From positions 806,187 through 848,247 of the forward strand of contig NZ_LT964679.1 of NCBI RefSeq assembly GCF_900240215.1: DNA of 42,061 nt, in the 5' to 3' direction. Position numbers and translations under genes: made by a program. The DNA comes from Raoultibacter timonensis (GTDB lineage Bacteria > Actinomycetota > Coriobacteriia > Coriobacteriales > Eggerthellaceae). Below the pieces are notes generated by a model. That model ran no database searches. It was not told the DNA's origin and was given only the letters and a program-made list of their open reading frames with translations. This document shows, one piece after another, positions 8,093-15,611 of the stretch. Position 1 is the first letter of the stretch; every line of letters begins with the position of its first letter.

Positions 8093-8971
8093 ATGGATAT
8101 TGCCTACTGTAGGGAATTGATCGAATTGGCCGATCAGCTGAATTTCAGTAAAGCAGCCGAAAAACTCTATATCACCCAATCGACGTTGAGCAAGCATGTG
8201 GCGCTCATGGAGCGAGAGGTCGGGTTCAGGATCTTCGACCGGAGTACCTCGCGCGTCGAACTCACGAAGAGCGGCAGGGTGTTTATCGAGAGCATCCGAG
8301 ATGTGGTCGATCGATACGACACGGCGCTCAAGGAAGGCCGTGATTTTGAGCGCGAGCGAGAGACAACGGTTCATATTATCGGCCCCTTGCTCAACGAACG
8401 CATAGTCGATCGGGTGACTACTGCAAGGACCGTTGTGGCGGCGATGGGCATTGACGTGAAGCTGTCGCTCGCCGATACGGGAGTGAGAGATTGCCATGAA
8501 TCGCTTACGGATGGTCGTGCCGATATAGCCATTGGGTTCAGGTACGGGATTGACGAAGAGGGTCTCGAGTGCGTGCATCTGTCCGACATTCCTTTTGGAA
8601 TCGCCTGCCATGGAACCCATGAACTGGCTCATAAAAATCTCTTGAGGTTCGGTGACATCGCTGGGCAAAAGATAGTGTCATACCCGATGGCGGGTCGAGC
8701 TCGATACCATGCTTTCGTTCGCGCCGTCTGCTCGAAGCATGGGATTGCCCAAGAGATGGAATTCCTAGAAGAAGGCGCCCTTTGCTTTCCCGATGCGGAG
8801 CGAAGCATCGTCTTCGGCATTCACTTTCCTGGATATGCTCGATACGGGGGGGATATGGTTGCCCGGGCGCTTGATGACACAAGCGACTCATTCGATGTAT
8901 GCGTGATGAAGCGAAAAGGGAGGTCGGCGCCAGCGGTTGACGCATTGTTCCGCGCGATCGCAAAGAAGTGA
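8093..8971 (+). CDS. LysR-family transcriptional regulator
   Basis: A 292-residue regulator. Residues 1-60 form the LysR winged helix-turn-helix: 'LADQLNFSKAAEKLYITQST' and 'LSKHVALMEREVGFRIFDRS'. The remaining ~200 residues are the periplasmic-binding-protein-like effector domain. It is divergent from the flavoprotein/cytochrome operon across 306 bp and most likely controls it in response to that enzyme's substrate; this is inferred from position only. I chose ATG 8093 because the protein then begins at the usual LysR N terminus. An in-frame ATG at 8051 would add 14 unusual residues. The AGGGGA at 8080-8085 is a modest ribosome site. The effector is unknown. Confidence 0.88.
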   Translation: MDIAYCRELIELADQLNFSKAAEKLYITQSTLSKHVALMEREVGFRIFDRSTSRVELTKSGRVFIESIRDVVDRYDTALKEGRDFERERETTVHIIGPLLNERIVDRVTTARTVVAAMGIDVKLSLADTGVRDCHESLTDGRADIAIGFRYGIDEEGLECVHLSDIPFGIACHGTHELAHKNLLRFGDIAGQKIVSYPMAGRARYHAFVRAVCSKHGIAQEMEFLEEGALCFPDAERSIVFGIHFPGYARYGGDMVARALDDTSDSFDVCVMKRKGRSAPAVDALFRAIAKK

Positions 8972-8984
8972 TTTACGACAGGAT

Positions 8985-9011
8985 AAAAAAGGACCTCCTT
9001 TGAGGTCCTTT
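8985..9011 (-). terminator. Bidirectional terminator between LysR and acyl-CoA synthetase genes
   Basis: A perfect 10-bp stem (8988-8997 with 9002-9011) has a 4-nt loop. On the minus strand it is followed by six T residues (complement of 8985-8990), making a strong terminator for the acyl-CoA synthetase gene. On the plus strand only TTT follows, so it is weaker for LysR. Confidence 0.85.
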
Positions 9012-9041
9012 CCGGTTCGTACGCTTGGGAGCAGAGCGGCT

Positions 9042-10805
9042 TTACTCGCTCTCGAGATCCTTGTCGCGGATGACGGCTCGGCGAATCTTGCCGTTGACAG
9101 TTTTCGGCAACGCATCGACGTAGTCGATGATGCGGGGGTATTTATACGGAGCGGTCTGGTGCTTCACCCACGTTTGCAGCTCCTTGGTGAGCTCGGCGTT
9201 GCCGGTGAATCCGGGTGCGAGCACGACCGTCGCTTTGACGGCGAAACCGCGCAGCTCGTCGGGGACGCCCGTGACGGCGCACTCGGCTACCGCATCGTGC
9301 TCGAGCATGACGCTTTCGATCTCGAAGGGCCCGATGCGGTAGCCCGACGACTTGATAACGTCGTCGTTTCGGCCCACGTACCAGAAGTAGCCGTCCTCGT
9401 CGCACCAGGCGGTGTCGCCGGTGTGATACCAGCCATCATGCATGGCGGCTGCCGTCTTCTCGTCGTCGAGGTAGTACTCGAGCATGAGGCCGGGCATCTT
9501 CGGCTCGCATTTGATGCATATCTCGCCGGTTTCGCCGGTGTTGCAACGGGTGCCGTCGTCGCGCAGGATGTGGATCGTGTAGAGCGGGACGGGCTTGCCC
9601 ATCGAGCCGGGGCGAGGCACCGAGTTCGTGAGGTTGGCGATCGTCAGCGGCGTTTCGGTCTGGCCGAAGCCCTCGTAGATCGTAAGCCCGGTGTGCTCTT
9701 TCCAGAACTCGAAGATATCGGGGTTGAGCGCTTCGCCGGCGGTCGTCGAGTAGACTAGGGACGTCAGGTCGTAGGCGTCTACGTCATCCTGCATGAACAT
9801 GCGGTACATCGTGGGCGGGCAGCATAGCGTGGTGATGCCGTATTTTCCGACGAGCGAGAGGATGTCGCCTGCGTGGAAGCGGTCGTAGTCGTAGGTGAAC
9901 ACGCAGGCCTCCATGAGCCACTGGCCGTAGTACTTGCCCCATACGGCCTTGCCCCAGCCGGTGTCGGCGATGGTGAAATGGATGCCGTCCGGGTCCACGT
10001 TGTGCCAATGCTTCGCGGTGATAAGGTGGGCGAGCGCATAGGCCGAATCGTGCAGAACCATTTTCGGGTTGCCCGATGTGCCGCTTGAGAAATACATGAG
10101 CATCGGATCGGCCGAAGCGGTTTCGCAACGCTCGAAATCCTCGGAGGCCTCTCGGACGAGCGTGTTGAAATCGAGCCAGCCCTCGCGGGGGGCGGGCTTG
10201 GCGCAGATCCCCTCGGGTCCCGAGAGCTCGGGTCCGATCGGATGATCTTCGGGGGCGAATACGAGGTTATGGTCTTCGTCCTCGGGCGTAAGGCCGCCGC
10301 CTGCGCCGTTGACGATTATCTTCGTTTCGAGTGTGGGGCAGGCGTCCGCCACGTTGTCGCATACCTGCGTGATATCGCCGAGCGTCGTTGCGATGATAGC
10401 TTTGATCCCCGCGCCGTTGAGACGGTATTCGAGATCGTGCTCCTTGAGCATGAACGTGGCGGGAACCATAACCGCGCCGAGCTTGTGGAGCGCGGTGGCG
10501 ACGAACCAGAACTGGTAGTGGCGCCGCAGGATGACCATGACCATGTCTCCGCGGCCGATGCCCTGGCCTTTCAGGAAGTTGGCCGTCTTGTCGGACCAGC
10601 GCTTCATGTCGGCGAACGTGAAGACGTGCTCTTCGCCTTCGGGGTTGCACCATACCATGGCGCGGCGGTCGGGATCGTTTTCGGCTATGTCGTCGACGAC
10701 ATCGTAGCCGAAGTTGAACGTATCGGGGCAGGTGACCGAGAAGGTTTCAAGTTGATCGAGGTCGTTGTACGTTTCGGAAACGTAGCGGAGGTTGATGTTT
10801 CGCAT
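9042..10805 (-). CDS. AMP-forming acyl-CoA synthetase (acetyl/medium-chain type), copy 1
   Basis: A 587-residue adenylate-forming enzyme. It joins an organic acid to CoA through an acyl-AMP, using ATP. The P-loop 'YFSSGTSGNPKMVLH' lies near residue 240, 'IYEGFGQTE' is the A5 adenine-binding motif, 'YVGRNDDVIKSSGYRIGPFE' is the hinge/A8 motif, and the catalytic Lys is in 'PKTVNGKIRR' near the end. It resembles the second synthetase at 16719 but has about 35 extra residues (roughly 167-209, acidic and Pro/Gly rich) before the P-loop. Start: ATG 10805; the longer GTG start at 10835 lacks a ribosome site. It follows an XRE-cupin gene by 94 bp on the same strand. The acid used is unknown. Confidence 0.9.
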   Translation of the reverse strand: MRNINLRYVSETYNDLDQLETFSVTCPDTFNFGYDVVDDIAENDPDRRAMVWCNPEGEEHVFTFADMKRWSDKTANFLKGQGIGRGDMVMVILRRHYQFWFVATALHKLGAVMVPATFMLKEHDLEYRLNGAGIKAIIATTLGDITQVCDNVADACPTLETKIIVNGAGGGLTPEDEDHNLVFAPEDHPIGPELSGPEGICAKPAPREGWLDFNTLVREASEDFERCETASADPMLMYFSSGTSGNPKMVLHDSAYALAHLITAKHWHNVDPDGIHFTIADTGWGKAVWGKYYGQWLMEACVFTYDYDRFHAGDILSLVGKYGITTLCCPPTMYRMFMQDDVDAYDLTSLVYSTTAGEALNPDIFEFWKEHTGLTIYEGFGQTETPLTIANLTNSVPRPGSMGKPVPLYTIHILRDDGTRCNTGETGEICIKCEPKMPGLMLEYYLDDEKTAAAMHDGWYHTGDTAWCDEDGYFWYVGRNDDVIKSSGYRIGPFEIESVMLEHDAVAECAVTGVPDELRGFAVKATVVLAPGFTGNAELTKELQTWVKHQTAPYKYPRIIDYVDALPKTVNGKIRRAVIRDKDLESE

Positions 10806-10873
10806 AAGACAATCTTTCTTTCGAGCAAACGGCACTGAGGCCGTGAACGGATGATGACGGGAATTCGGTTTGC

Positions 10874-10900
10874 GGCACTGTCGGCGCGTGCGGCAGTGCC
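10874..10900 (-). other. Intercistronic stem-loop after the XRE-cupin gene
   Basis: GGCACTG (10874-10880) pairs with CAGTGCC (10894-10900), overlapping the stop codon of the XRE-cupin gene. No T run follows on the minus strand. It lies between regulator and enzyme genes and may lower or stabilise one part of the transcript. Confidence 0.45.
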
Positions 10901-11484
10901 TAAGAAATCTTGTCTTCGCCGGGCTTCATGACGATGGCGAGGAACGTACACGGTTCGCCGCCCGTTGCGATCATTCCGTGTCCGCGGCCCGAATCGTACA
11001 TGAGCATGTCGCCCGCTTCGAGCTCTTCGACGTGGTCTTCGTACGCGAAGCGCATTTTGCCCGACAGGATATAGTCGATTTCCTGTCCGGCATGGCGGGA
11101 GAGGTGGATGGGCTGGTTCTGCTCCTCTTCGAGATACGGCGCCGTAACGAGAAACGGTTCGGCGAGCTTGTTCTTGAAGTGCGGAGCTTTGTGCAGGTAT
11201 TCGAAGCCGGCGCGCCGCTTGATGGACAGGCCGTCGTTGGCTCGCGTGAGCGAGTAGCCGCTCAGGTGCGGGTTCTCTCCCGTGAGAAGCTCGATCACAT
11301 CGACGCCGAACTTTTCCGCGCAACGGTACAAAAACGTGAACGAAAGATCGTGCTCGCCGGTTTCCTGTGCGGAATACTCGGCAACGCTGCGACCGGTTGC
11401 GTCGGCCATTTCCTGCATGGTGAGGTCCATGTCCTCCCTCAGCGCACGAATTCGACCCGCCACCTCTTTGATATTCGGCTCCAT
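10900..11484 (-). CDS. XRE-family regulator with C-terminal cupin domain, copy 1
   Basis: A 194-residue protein. Residues about 6-60 form an XRE helix-turn-helix ('IRALREDMDLTMQEMADATG'). Residues about 105-190 form a cupin beta-barrel: 'HAGQEIDYILSGKMRFAY' and 'LEAGDMLMYDSGRGHGMIA' are the two cupin motifs. This domain pair typically senses a small ligand and controls the neighbouring gene. Here that is the acyl-CoA synthetase 94 bp downstream, so acid or acyl-CoA sensing is likely but inferred. A paralogue at 16158 sits beside the second synthetase. Start: ATG 11484, with GAGAGG about 10 bases upstream; longer versions run into the MerR promoter region. Confidence 0.87.
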   Translation of the reverse strand: MEPNIKEVAGRIRALREDMDLTMQEMADATGRSVAEYSAQETGEHDLSFTFLYRCAEKFGVDVIELLTGENPHLSGYSLTRANDGLSIKRRAGFEYLHKAPHFKNKLAEPFLVTAPYLEEEQNQPIHLSRHAGQEIDYILSGKMRFAYEDHVEELEAGDMLMYDSGRGHGMIATGGEPCTFLAIVMKPGEDKIS

Positions 11485-11567
11485 GAACAATGCACCTCTC
11501 TTTCTGTTTTCGCTGATTGCCGCCGCAGCATATCGGTGCGGCTCCGCATCCGATGTGCGGTTTTCCA

Positions 11568-11575
11568 ATTGTATA
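11568..11575 (-). promoter_or_regulatory. Candidate -10 for the XRE-cupin/acyl-CoA synthetase operon
   Basis: On the minus strand this reads TATACAAT, 83 bases before the XRE-cupin start codon. No -35 is convincing at 16-18 bp; TTCAAG lies 19 bp upstream. It falls in the 307-bp divergent region shared with the MerR gene, which otherwise shows only the MerR promoter. Confidence 0.35.
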
Positions 11576-11716
11576 GCAAGCGGTTCGGGATTAGCTTGAA
11601 GATCAAATAAATCCCCAAGGTGTTCCAGATAATCCGACAAGAGGCCGTTTCCGAGCGCGCCGTGCGGCTGTCGGGGTGTTCCGTCGGTGCCGTTTGCGCG
11701 GAAAACCACTGAACGC

Positions 11717-11747
11717 TTGACTTGGAGCCGACTCCAAGTGCTATAAA
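11717..11747 (+). promoter_or_regulatory. MerR-type promoter/operator of the MerR gene
   Basis: TTGACT (-35, 11717-11722) and TATAAA (-10, 11742-11747) have a 19-bp spacer. The spacer region carries the perfect dyad CTTGGAG-CCGA-CTCCAAG (11721-11738). This is the classic MerR autoregulated promoter form and matches the operator at 4108-4138 almost base for base. Confidence 0.85.
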
Positions 11748-11791
11748 GGGCGCAAGGATAAACAAAAGCAACGATGCGAGGAGCGAACGAT

Positions 11792-12184
11792 ATGCTGATC
11801 GCCGAGGTAAGCAGGAAATACGATATATCCGCCGACACGCTGAGATACTACGAGCGCGTGGGGCTCATCCCCGCCGTCCATCGCCGCGACAACGGTATCC
11901 GCGACTACGACGAGGGCGACCTGAATTGGGTCGAATTCATCAAGTGCATGCGCTCGGCGGGAATCCAGGTCGAAGCGCTCATAGAATACGTTGCCCTTTA
12001 CCAGCAGGGCGACGAAACCAACGAGGCCCGCAAGGAGATACTCGTCGAGCAGCGAGCCCAGCTCATGCAGCGCATGGCGGACATGGAATCTACGCTCGAG
12101 CGGCTCAATTACAAGATCGACAACTACGATCGCGTCATGAGGAACAGCATCGACATGTCGAAGTGCAAGAATTCGGACGGATAA
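11792..12184 (+). CDS. MerR-family regulator, AdhR/NmlR-like (thiol-based aldehyde sensor candidate)
   Basis: A 130-residue MerR regulator. The N-terminal winged helix is 'SRKYDISADTLRYYERVGLI', followed by 'RDYDEGDLNWVEFIKCMRSA' and a dimerising coiled coil (about 75-118). Cys52 falls exactly where AdhR/NmlR proteins have their single redox- or aldehyde-reactive Cys. Another Cys lies near the C terminus ('SKCKN'). Start: ATG 11792 with GAGGAG eight bases upstream; the in-frame ATG at 11774 has none. It should bind the dyad at its own promoter and the matching one before the alcohol dehydrogenase at 4178. The aldehyde-sensing role comes from the family and Cys52, not from data on this protein. 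Confidence 0.88.
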   Translation: MLIAEVSRKYDISADTLRYYERVGLIPAVHRRDNGIRDYDEGDLNWVEFIKCMRSAGIQVEALIEYVALYQQGDETNEARKEILVEQRAQLMQRMADMESTLERLNYKIDNYDRVMRNSIDMSKCKNSDG

Positions 12185-12273
12185 GAAAGCTGCGGGCTTC
12201 ACCGCTCGAGAAGGCGACGAGCCGTCGAGAAACTGTTTTTGCGCCGAGCTGCAAGCCGTGTCCGGTTCGTCCG

Positions 12274-12406
12274 ATGTCCGCGAAGGGCCTTCGTGCGAGG
12301 AAAATCGGCGTGCTTCGGCTCGGTCGTCTGATATATTCGCAGGTCGGAAAAACCAAAGCCGCCGAAAGGCATCGAAAAACGTCGCACGAAGGCCCTTCGC
12401 GGACAT
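12274..12406. repeat. 133-bp element with perfect 25-bp inverted terminal arms
   Basis: The arms 12274-12298 and 12382-12406 are perfect reverse complements over 25 bp. Each arm contains the palindrome CGAAGG-G-CCTTCG. Pairing continues imperfectly inward (about 10 of 15 further positions), so a transcript would fold into one long hairpin. The 83-bp core has no coding potential that I trust. No target-site duplication is visible at the edges. The element lies in a 467-bp gap (12185-12651) between the MerR gene and the P-loop ATPase, and could be a miniature mobile element, a REP-like repeat or a small-RNA gene. Confidence 0.75.
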
Positions 12407-12469
12407 ACTGATATGCGGACGCGCGGACGGGTTTCCGAATCGAATGTCACCGAACATCGGGCCTCCATG

Positions 12470-12489
12470 CGAAGGGTCTTCGCGGACGT
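12470..12489 (+). repeat. Degenerate third copy of the inverted-repeat arm
   Basis: This 20-bp stretch matches the right arm of the 133-bp element (12387-12406) at 17 of 20 positions, in direct orientation, 83 bp downstream. It is itself a small hairpin (GCGAAG-GGT-CTTCGC, 12469-12483). Confidence 0.55.
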
Positions 12490-12566
12490 GCGGGCGGGCT
12501 TCGCCGATGCATTTCAGACGACAGCGAATTTTCCACCCGTGTTTTCAACCGCGGCTATCGCTGGGA

Positions 12567-12575
12567 TGGTATAAC
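12567..12575 (+). promoter_or_regulatory. Candidate extended -10 promoter of the P-loop ATPase
   Basis: TGGTATAAC is an extended -10 (TGn-TATAAC). No clear -35 is seen. It lies 77 bases before the ATPase start codon and is the best promoter candidate for the ATPase and perhaps the following oxidoreductase genes. Confidence 0.4.
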
Positions 12576-12651
12576 GTGCCGATGGGGGCATCTTGCCTGC
12601 AGGTCGATGCCGGATGTGGTTGAATGGAGCTCTACTCGAAAGGATCAGCGT

Positions 12652-13416
12652 ATGCGCGAAGGTACCGGAGAAGAACGATATCAGCCGAAGGCGACAACGG
12701 CTCCGCCGTTTCCCCTTGCGCCCATCACGGTGATCGTGGGGCATTACGGGGTGGGGAAAACGAACTTCTCGATCAACCTCGCACTCGATGCCGTCGCGCA
12801 GGGGTGGGAGGTTACGCTTGTCGACCTCGATGTGGTGAACCCGTATTTCCGCTCAAGCGACTATCGAGAGCTGCTCGAAGAAGCGGGCGTTCGCGTGGTG
12901 AGCCCCGTCTTCGCTGGCACGACGCTCGATTCGCCGAGCCTCTCGGGTGCGGTGTACACGGCCATAGAGGATGCGATCAGGCAGGGTACCGGCGAGCGCA
13001 AGCGCGTGATCGTCGATGCGGGCGGCGACGATGTGGGCGCAACGGCGCTCGGGCGGTTCGCGCCGCGAATCGCCGAGCGCGACCATGCTGTCTGGTACGT
13101 GGTGAACCGGTATCGCAATCTCACGCAAACGCCCGAAGAGGCGGCGGCGCTCCTTGCGGAGATAGAGGCGAAAGCGGGTCTGCGCGCAACGGCGATCGTG
13201 AACAATTCGCACCTCAAGCAGGATACGGAAGAGGAGACCGTGATCGAGTCGTTGGGTTTTGCGCGGGCGGTCTCGGCGGTGCTCGGTTTGCCCATCGTGT
13301 GCACTGCGGTGCCAAAAGAGATCGTTGACCAGAAAAACGACTCGTTTTCGGAAAGCTGCGCTACCCAAAACGTGTATCCTGTGCAAGTGTATGTTCGTAC
13401 TCCGTGGGGCACCTGA
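12652..13416 (+). CDS. P-loop NTPase of the MinD/ParA-like (SIMIBI) class
   Basis: A 254-residue cytoplasmic ATPase. The Walker A motif 'VGHYGVGKTNFSINLA' lies near residues 29-44. It lacks the first Lys of the deviant KGGxGKT motif of true MinD/ParA proteins. 'VTLVDLDVVNPYFRSSDYRE' is the switch I/A' region, and 'RVIVDAGGDDVG' holds the Walker B Asp. The N-terminal ~25 residues are probably disordered. Start: ATG 12652 with GAAAGGA seven bases upstream. It precedes the 2-oxoacid:ferredoxin oxidoreductase genes by 87 bp. A role in assembling or regulating that complex is possible but only inferred from position; no function can be named. Confidence 0.8.
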   Translation: MREGTGEERYQPKATTAPPFPLAPITVIVGHYGVGKTNFSINLALDAVAQGWEVTLVDLDVVNPYFRSSDYRELLEEAGVRVVSPVFAGTTLDSPSLSGAVYTAIEDAIRQGTGERKRVIVDAGGDDVGATALGRFAPRIAERDHAVWYVVNRYRNLTQTPEEAAALLAEIEAKAGLRATAIVNNSHLKQDTEEETVIESLGFARAVSAVLGLPIVCTAVPKEIVDQKNDSFSESCATQNVYPVQVYVRTPWGT

Positions 13417-13443
13417 GAAACCCGGTACATAGTTGCACCGAGC

Positions 13444-13465
13444 GGCCGCGTCGAGCGGCCTTGGT
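13444..13465 (+). terminator. Weak hairpin between P-loop ATPase and ferredoxin gene
   Basis: GGCCGC (13444-13449) pairs with GCGGCC (13455-13460) around the loop GTCGA, followed by an interrupted TTGGTTGTT. It could give partial termination between the ATPase and the oxidoreductase operon, leaving it open whether they are one transcript. Confidence 0.4.
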
Positions 13466-13503
13466 TGTTCGTAGAGTGCGTATTCAGACGAGGAAGGTTG
13501 ACC

Positions 13504-13710
13504 ATGCCGAGAATTATCGTAGACGATCATTTCTGCAAGGGGTGCGGCTTGTGCGTCGACGCATGCCCGGTGGACATAATCGAACTGGATTACAAGAAGA
13601 TCACCGCGAAGGGATACCATCCTGCGTATCTGACCGATGAAGACAAATGCACCGGGTGCATGTCGTGCGCCACGATGTGCCCCGATGTTGCGATTACGGT
13701 GGTGAGGTAG
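13504..13710 (+). CDS. 2-oxoacid:ferredoxin oxidoreductase, delta (ferredoxin) subunit
   Basis: A 68-residue 2[4Fe-4S] ferredoxin. Two cysteine clusters are visible: 'CKGCGLCVDACP' and 'CTGCMSCATMCP', each giving CxxCxxCxxxCP-type ligation. As the delta subunit it carries electrons from the TPP site to soluble ferredoxin. It is the first gene of the delta-alpha-beta-gamma order typical of four-subunit (KorDABC/VorDABC) enzymes, two bases before the alpha gene. Start: ATG 13504 with AGGAAGG six bases upstream. Substrate class (2-oxoglutarate, branched-chain or aromatic keto acid) cannot be decided from sequence alone. Confidence 0.9.
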   Translation: MPRIIVDDHFCKGCGLCVDACPVDIIELDYKKITAKGYHPAYLTDEDKCTGCMSCATMCPDVAITVVR

Positions 13711-13712
13711 CC

Positions 13713-14777
13713 ATGGCTGAGAAAGTACTGATGAAAGGCAACGAGGTTTTGGCCGAAGCCGCCTTGCGCGCCGGATGCCGTTTCTTCTTCGGTTACCCGA
13801 TCACCCCGCAAACCGAGCTGGCCGCCTACATGTCCAAGCGCATGCCGAAGGTGGGGGGAACCTACCTTCAGGCTGAAAGCGAGATCGCGGCCATCAACAT
13901 GGTCTACGGTGCATCGGCGGCGGGCGCCCGCGTCATGACGTCGTCCTCTTCGCCGGGAATCTCGCTCAAGGGCGAGGGCATCTCCTATATGGCGGGCGCC
14001 GATCTGCCGGGCGTTATCGTGAACGTGCAGCGCGGCGGCCCGGGTCTCGGCGGCATTCAGCCCTCGCAGTCCGACTATTGGCAGGCGACGCGCGCGACTG
14101 GGCATGGCGACTTCCAGCTCATGGTATTCGCTCCCTCGACGGTGCAAGAGATGGCCGATTGTGCGTTCCTCGCATTCGAGAAGGCCGACGAATACCGCAT
14201 GCCGGTGATGATTCTCGCCGACGGCATGCTCGGCCAGATGATGGAGCCGGTGGTTCTGCCCGAGCCGAAGGCCGATCTCCCCGACAAGCCGTGGGCGACG
14301 ACCGGCCATCAAGGTAAGCGCGAGCACAATATCGTAAACTCGCTGTATCTGCAGGCCGCCGATCTCGAGCGCCTGAACAACGAGCGTTTCGAGCGCTATG
14401 AGAAGATCAAGCAGACCGAGCAGCGAGCCGAGCTCTTTATGACCGACGATGCCGATATCGTGATCGTCGCTTTCGGGGCGTCGGCCCGCATCGCGCGCAG
14501 CGCAGTCGTATCCGCCCGGGAGAATGGCATCAAAGCGGGTTTGATCAGGCCCATCACCCTATGGCCGTTTCCGACGGACGCGATCGAGGGCGTTATCCCC
14601 CATGCGAAGGCGCTTCTGAGCGTCGAGATGAACATGGGTCAGATGGTAGACGACGTGCGACTTGTTTCTGCGGGTCGTGTGCCCGTCGAGTTCTTCGGCC
14701 ATGCGGGCGGCATCATCCCCACGCCCGCCGAAGTGCTCGCTCAGATTGAAAAGCTCAACGGAAAGGCAGGTGCTTAA
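13713..14777 (+). CDS. 2-oxoacid:ferredoxin oxidoreductase, alpha subunit (VorB/KorA-like)
   Basis: A 354-residue alpha subunit of a TPP-dependent 2-oxoacid:ferredoxin oxidoreductase. 'GCRFFFGYPITPQTELAAYM' near residues 20-39 and 'YLQAESEIAAINMVYGASAAGARVMTSSSSPG' are the hallmark N-terminal segments of the pyrimidine-binding domain. The C-terminal third is the transketolase C-like domain. The complex oxidises a 2-oxoacid with CoA to acyl-CoA, CO2 and reduced ferredoxin. Among families it looks most like VorB/KorA proteins (3-methyl-2-oxobutanoate or 2-oxoglutarate). Start: ATG 13713, with GAGG overlapping the ferredoxin stop region. The genes are translationally packed. Confidence 0.92.
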   Translation: MAEKVLMKGNEVLAEAALRAGCRFFFGYPITPQTELAAYMSKRMPKVGGTYLQAESEIAAINMVYGASAAGARVMTSSSSPGISLKGEGISYMAGADLPGVIVNVQRGGPGLGGIQPSQSDYWQATRATGHGDFQLMVFAPSTVQEMADCAFLAFEKADEYRMPVMILADGMLGQMMEPVVLPEPKADLPDKPWATTGHQGKREHNIVNSLYLQAADLERLNNERFERYEKIKQTEQRAELFMTDDADIVIVAFGASARIARSAVVSARENGIKAGLIRPITLWPFPTDAIEGVIPHAKALLSVEMNMGQMVDDVRLVSAGRVPVEFFGHAGGIIPTPAEVLAQIEKLNGKAGA

Positions 14778-14781
14778 AGCC

Positions 14782-15609
14782 ATGGCAACCGAAGAAAAGG
14801 TCATCTTCGAGCGCCCCCATGCGCTCCTTCCCGTCATAACGAACTATTGCCCCGGATGTCCTCACGGCATCGTTCACCGCCTTGTCGCCGAATCGATCGA
14901 CGAGCTGGGCGTTGAGGGCAAGACCGTCGGCGTGGCCCCCGTCGGGTGCTCGGTTACCGCAACCGACTTCTTCGGGTGCGATATGATCGAGGCCGCTCAC
15001 GGCCGTGCGCCCGCGGTGGCAACCGCGGTCAAGCGCGTGCATCCCGACAACGTCGTGTTCGCCTATCAGGGCGACGGTGACCTGGCGAGCATCGGCATGG
15101 CCGAAACGATCCATGCGGCCACCCGCGGCGAGAACATTACCGTCATCTTCATCAACAACGCGATCTACGGCATGACCGGAGGCCAGATGGCCCCCACGAG
15201 CTTGCCGCATCAGGTCACGCAGACAAGCCCCTACGGGCGCGACGTGTCGACGGCGGGCTATCCCATTCGCGTGTCCGAACTGCTCTCGTCGCTCGACGGT
15301 GTTGCCTACATCGAACGCGTGACGGTTGACAGCCCCAAAAACGTGCGCAAAGCGAAGAAGGCCATTAAGAAGGCGTTTCAGAACCAGATCGACGGCGTGG
15401 GATATTCGCTTATCGAGGTCGTGTCGACTTGTCCCACCAACTGGGGCCTGACGCCGCAGGATGCCTTCACGTGGATGCGCGAGAACATGCTGCCGTACTA
15501 TCCGCTCGGCGTGTACCGCGACGTGATCGCGGACGGCTTCGAAAGCGTTGCCGCTGCGGCTGCGCAGCGTGCGAAAGATTGTCCGATCGCCGCAGGTGAG
15601 GGGAGATAG
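14782..15609 (+). CDS. 2-oxoacid:ferredoxin oxidoreductase, beta subunit (TPP-binding)
   Basis: A 275-residue beta subunit. 'YCPGCPHGIVHRL' is the conserved N-terminal Cys motif. The TPP/Mg signature runs 'GDGDLASIGMAETIHAATRG' followed by '...NNAIYGMTGGQMAPTS'. It binds the TPP pyrophosphate through Mg and catalyses decarboxylation of the 2-oxoacid. It starts at ATG 14782, four bases after the alpha subunit stop. Loss of this gene should abolish the activity of the whole complex. Confidence 0.92.
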   Translation: MATEEKVIFERPHALLPVITNYCPGCPHGIVHRLVAESIDELGVEGKTVGVAPVGCSVTATDFFGCDMIEAAHGRAPAVATAVKRVHPDNVVFAYQGDGDLASIGMAETIHAATRGENITVIFINNAIYGMTGGQMAPTSLPHQVTQTSPYGRDVSTAGYPIRVSELLSSLDGVAYIERVTVDSPKNVRKAKKAIKKAFQNQIDGVGYSLIEVVSTCPTNWGLTPQDAFTWMRENMLPYYPLGVYRDVIADGFESVAAAAAQRAKDCPIAAGEGR

Positions 15610-15611
15610 CC

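Noticed and set aside
12258..12623. Open frames across the 133-bp inverted-repeat element
   Set aside because: Frames exist on both strands because the DNA is palindromic and GC-rich. None has a ribosome site or a recognisable domain.
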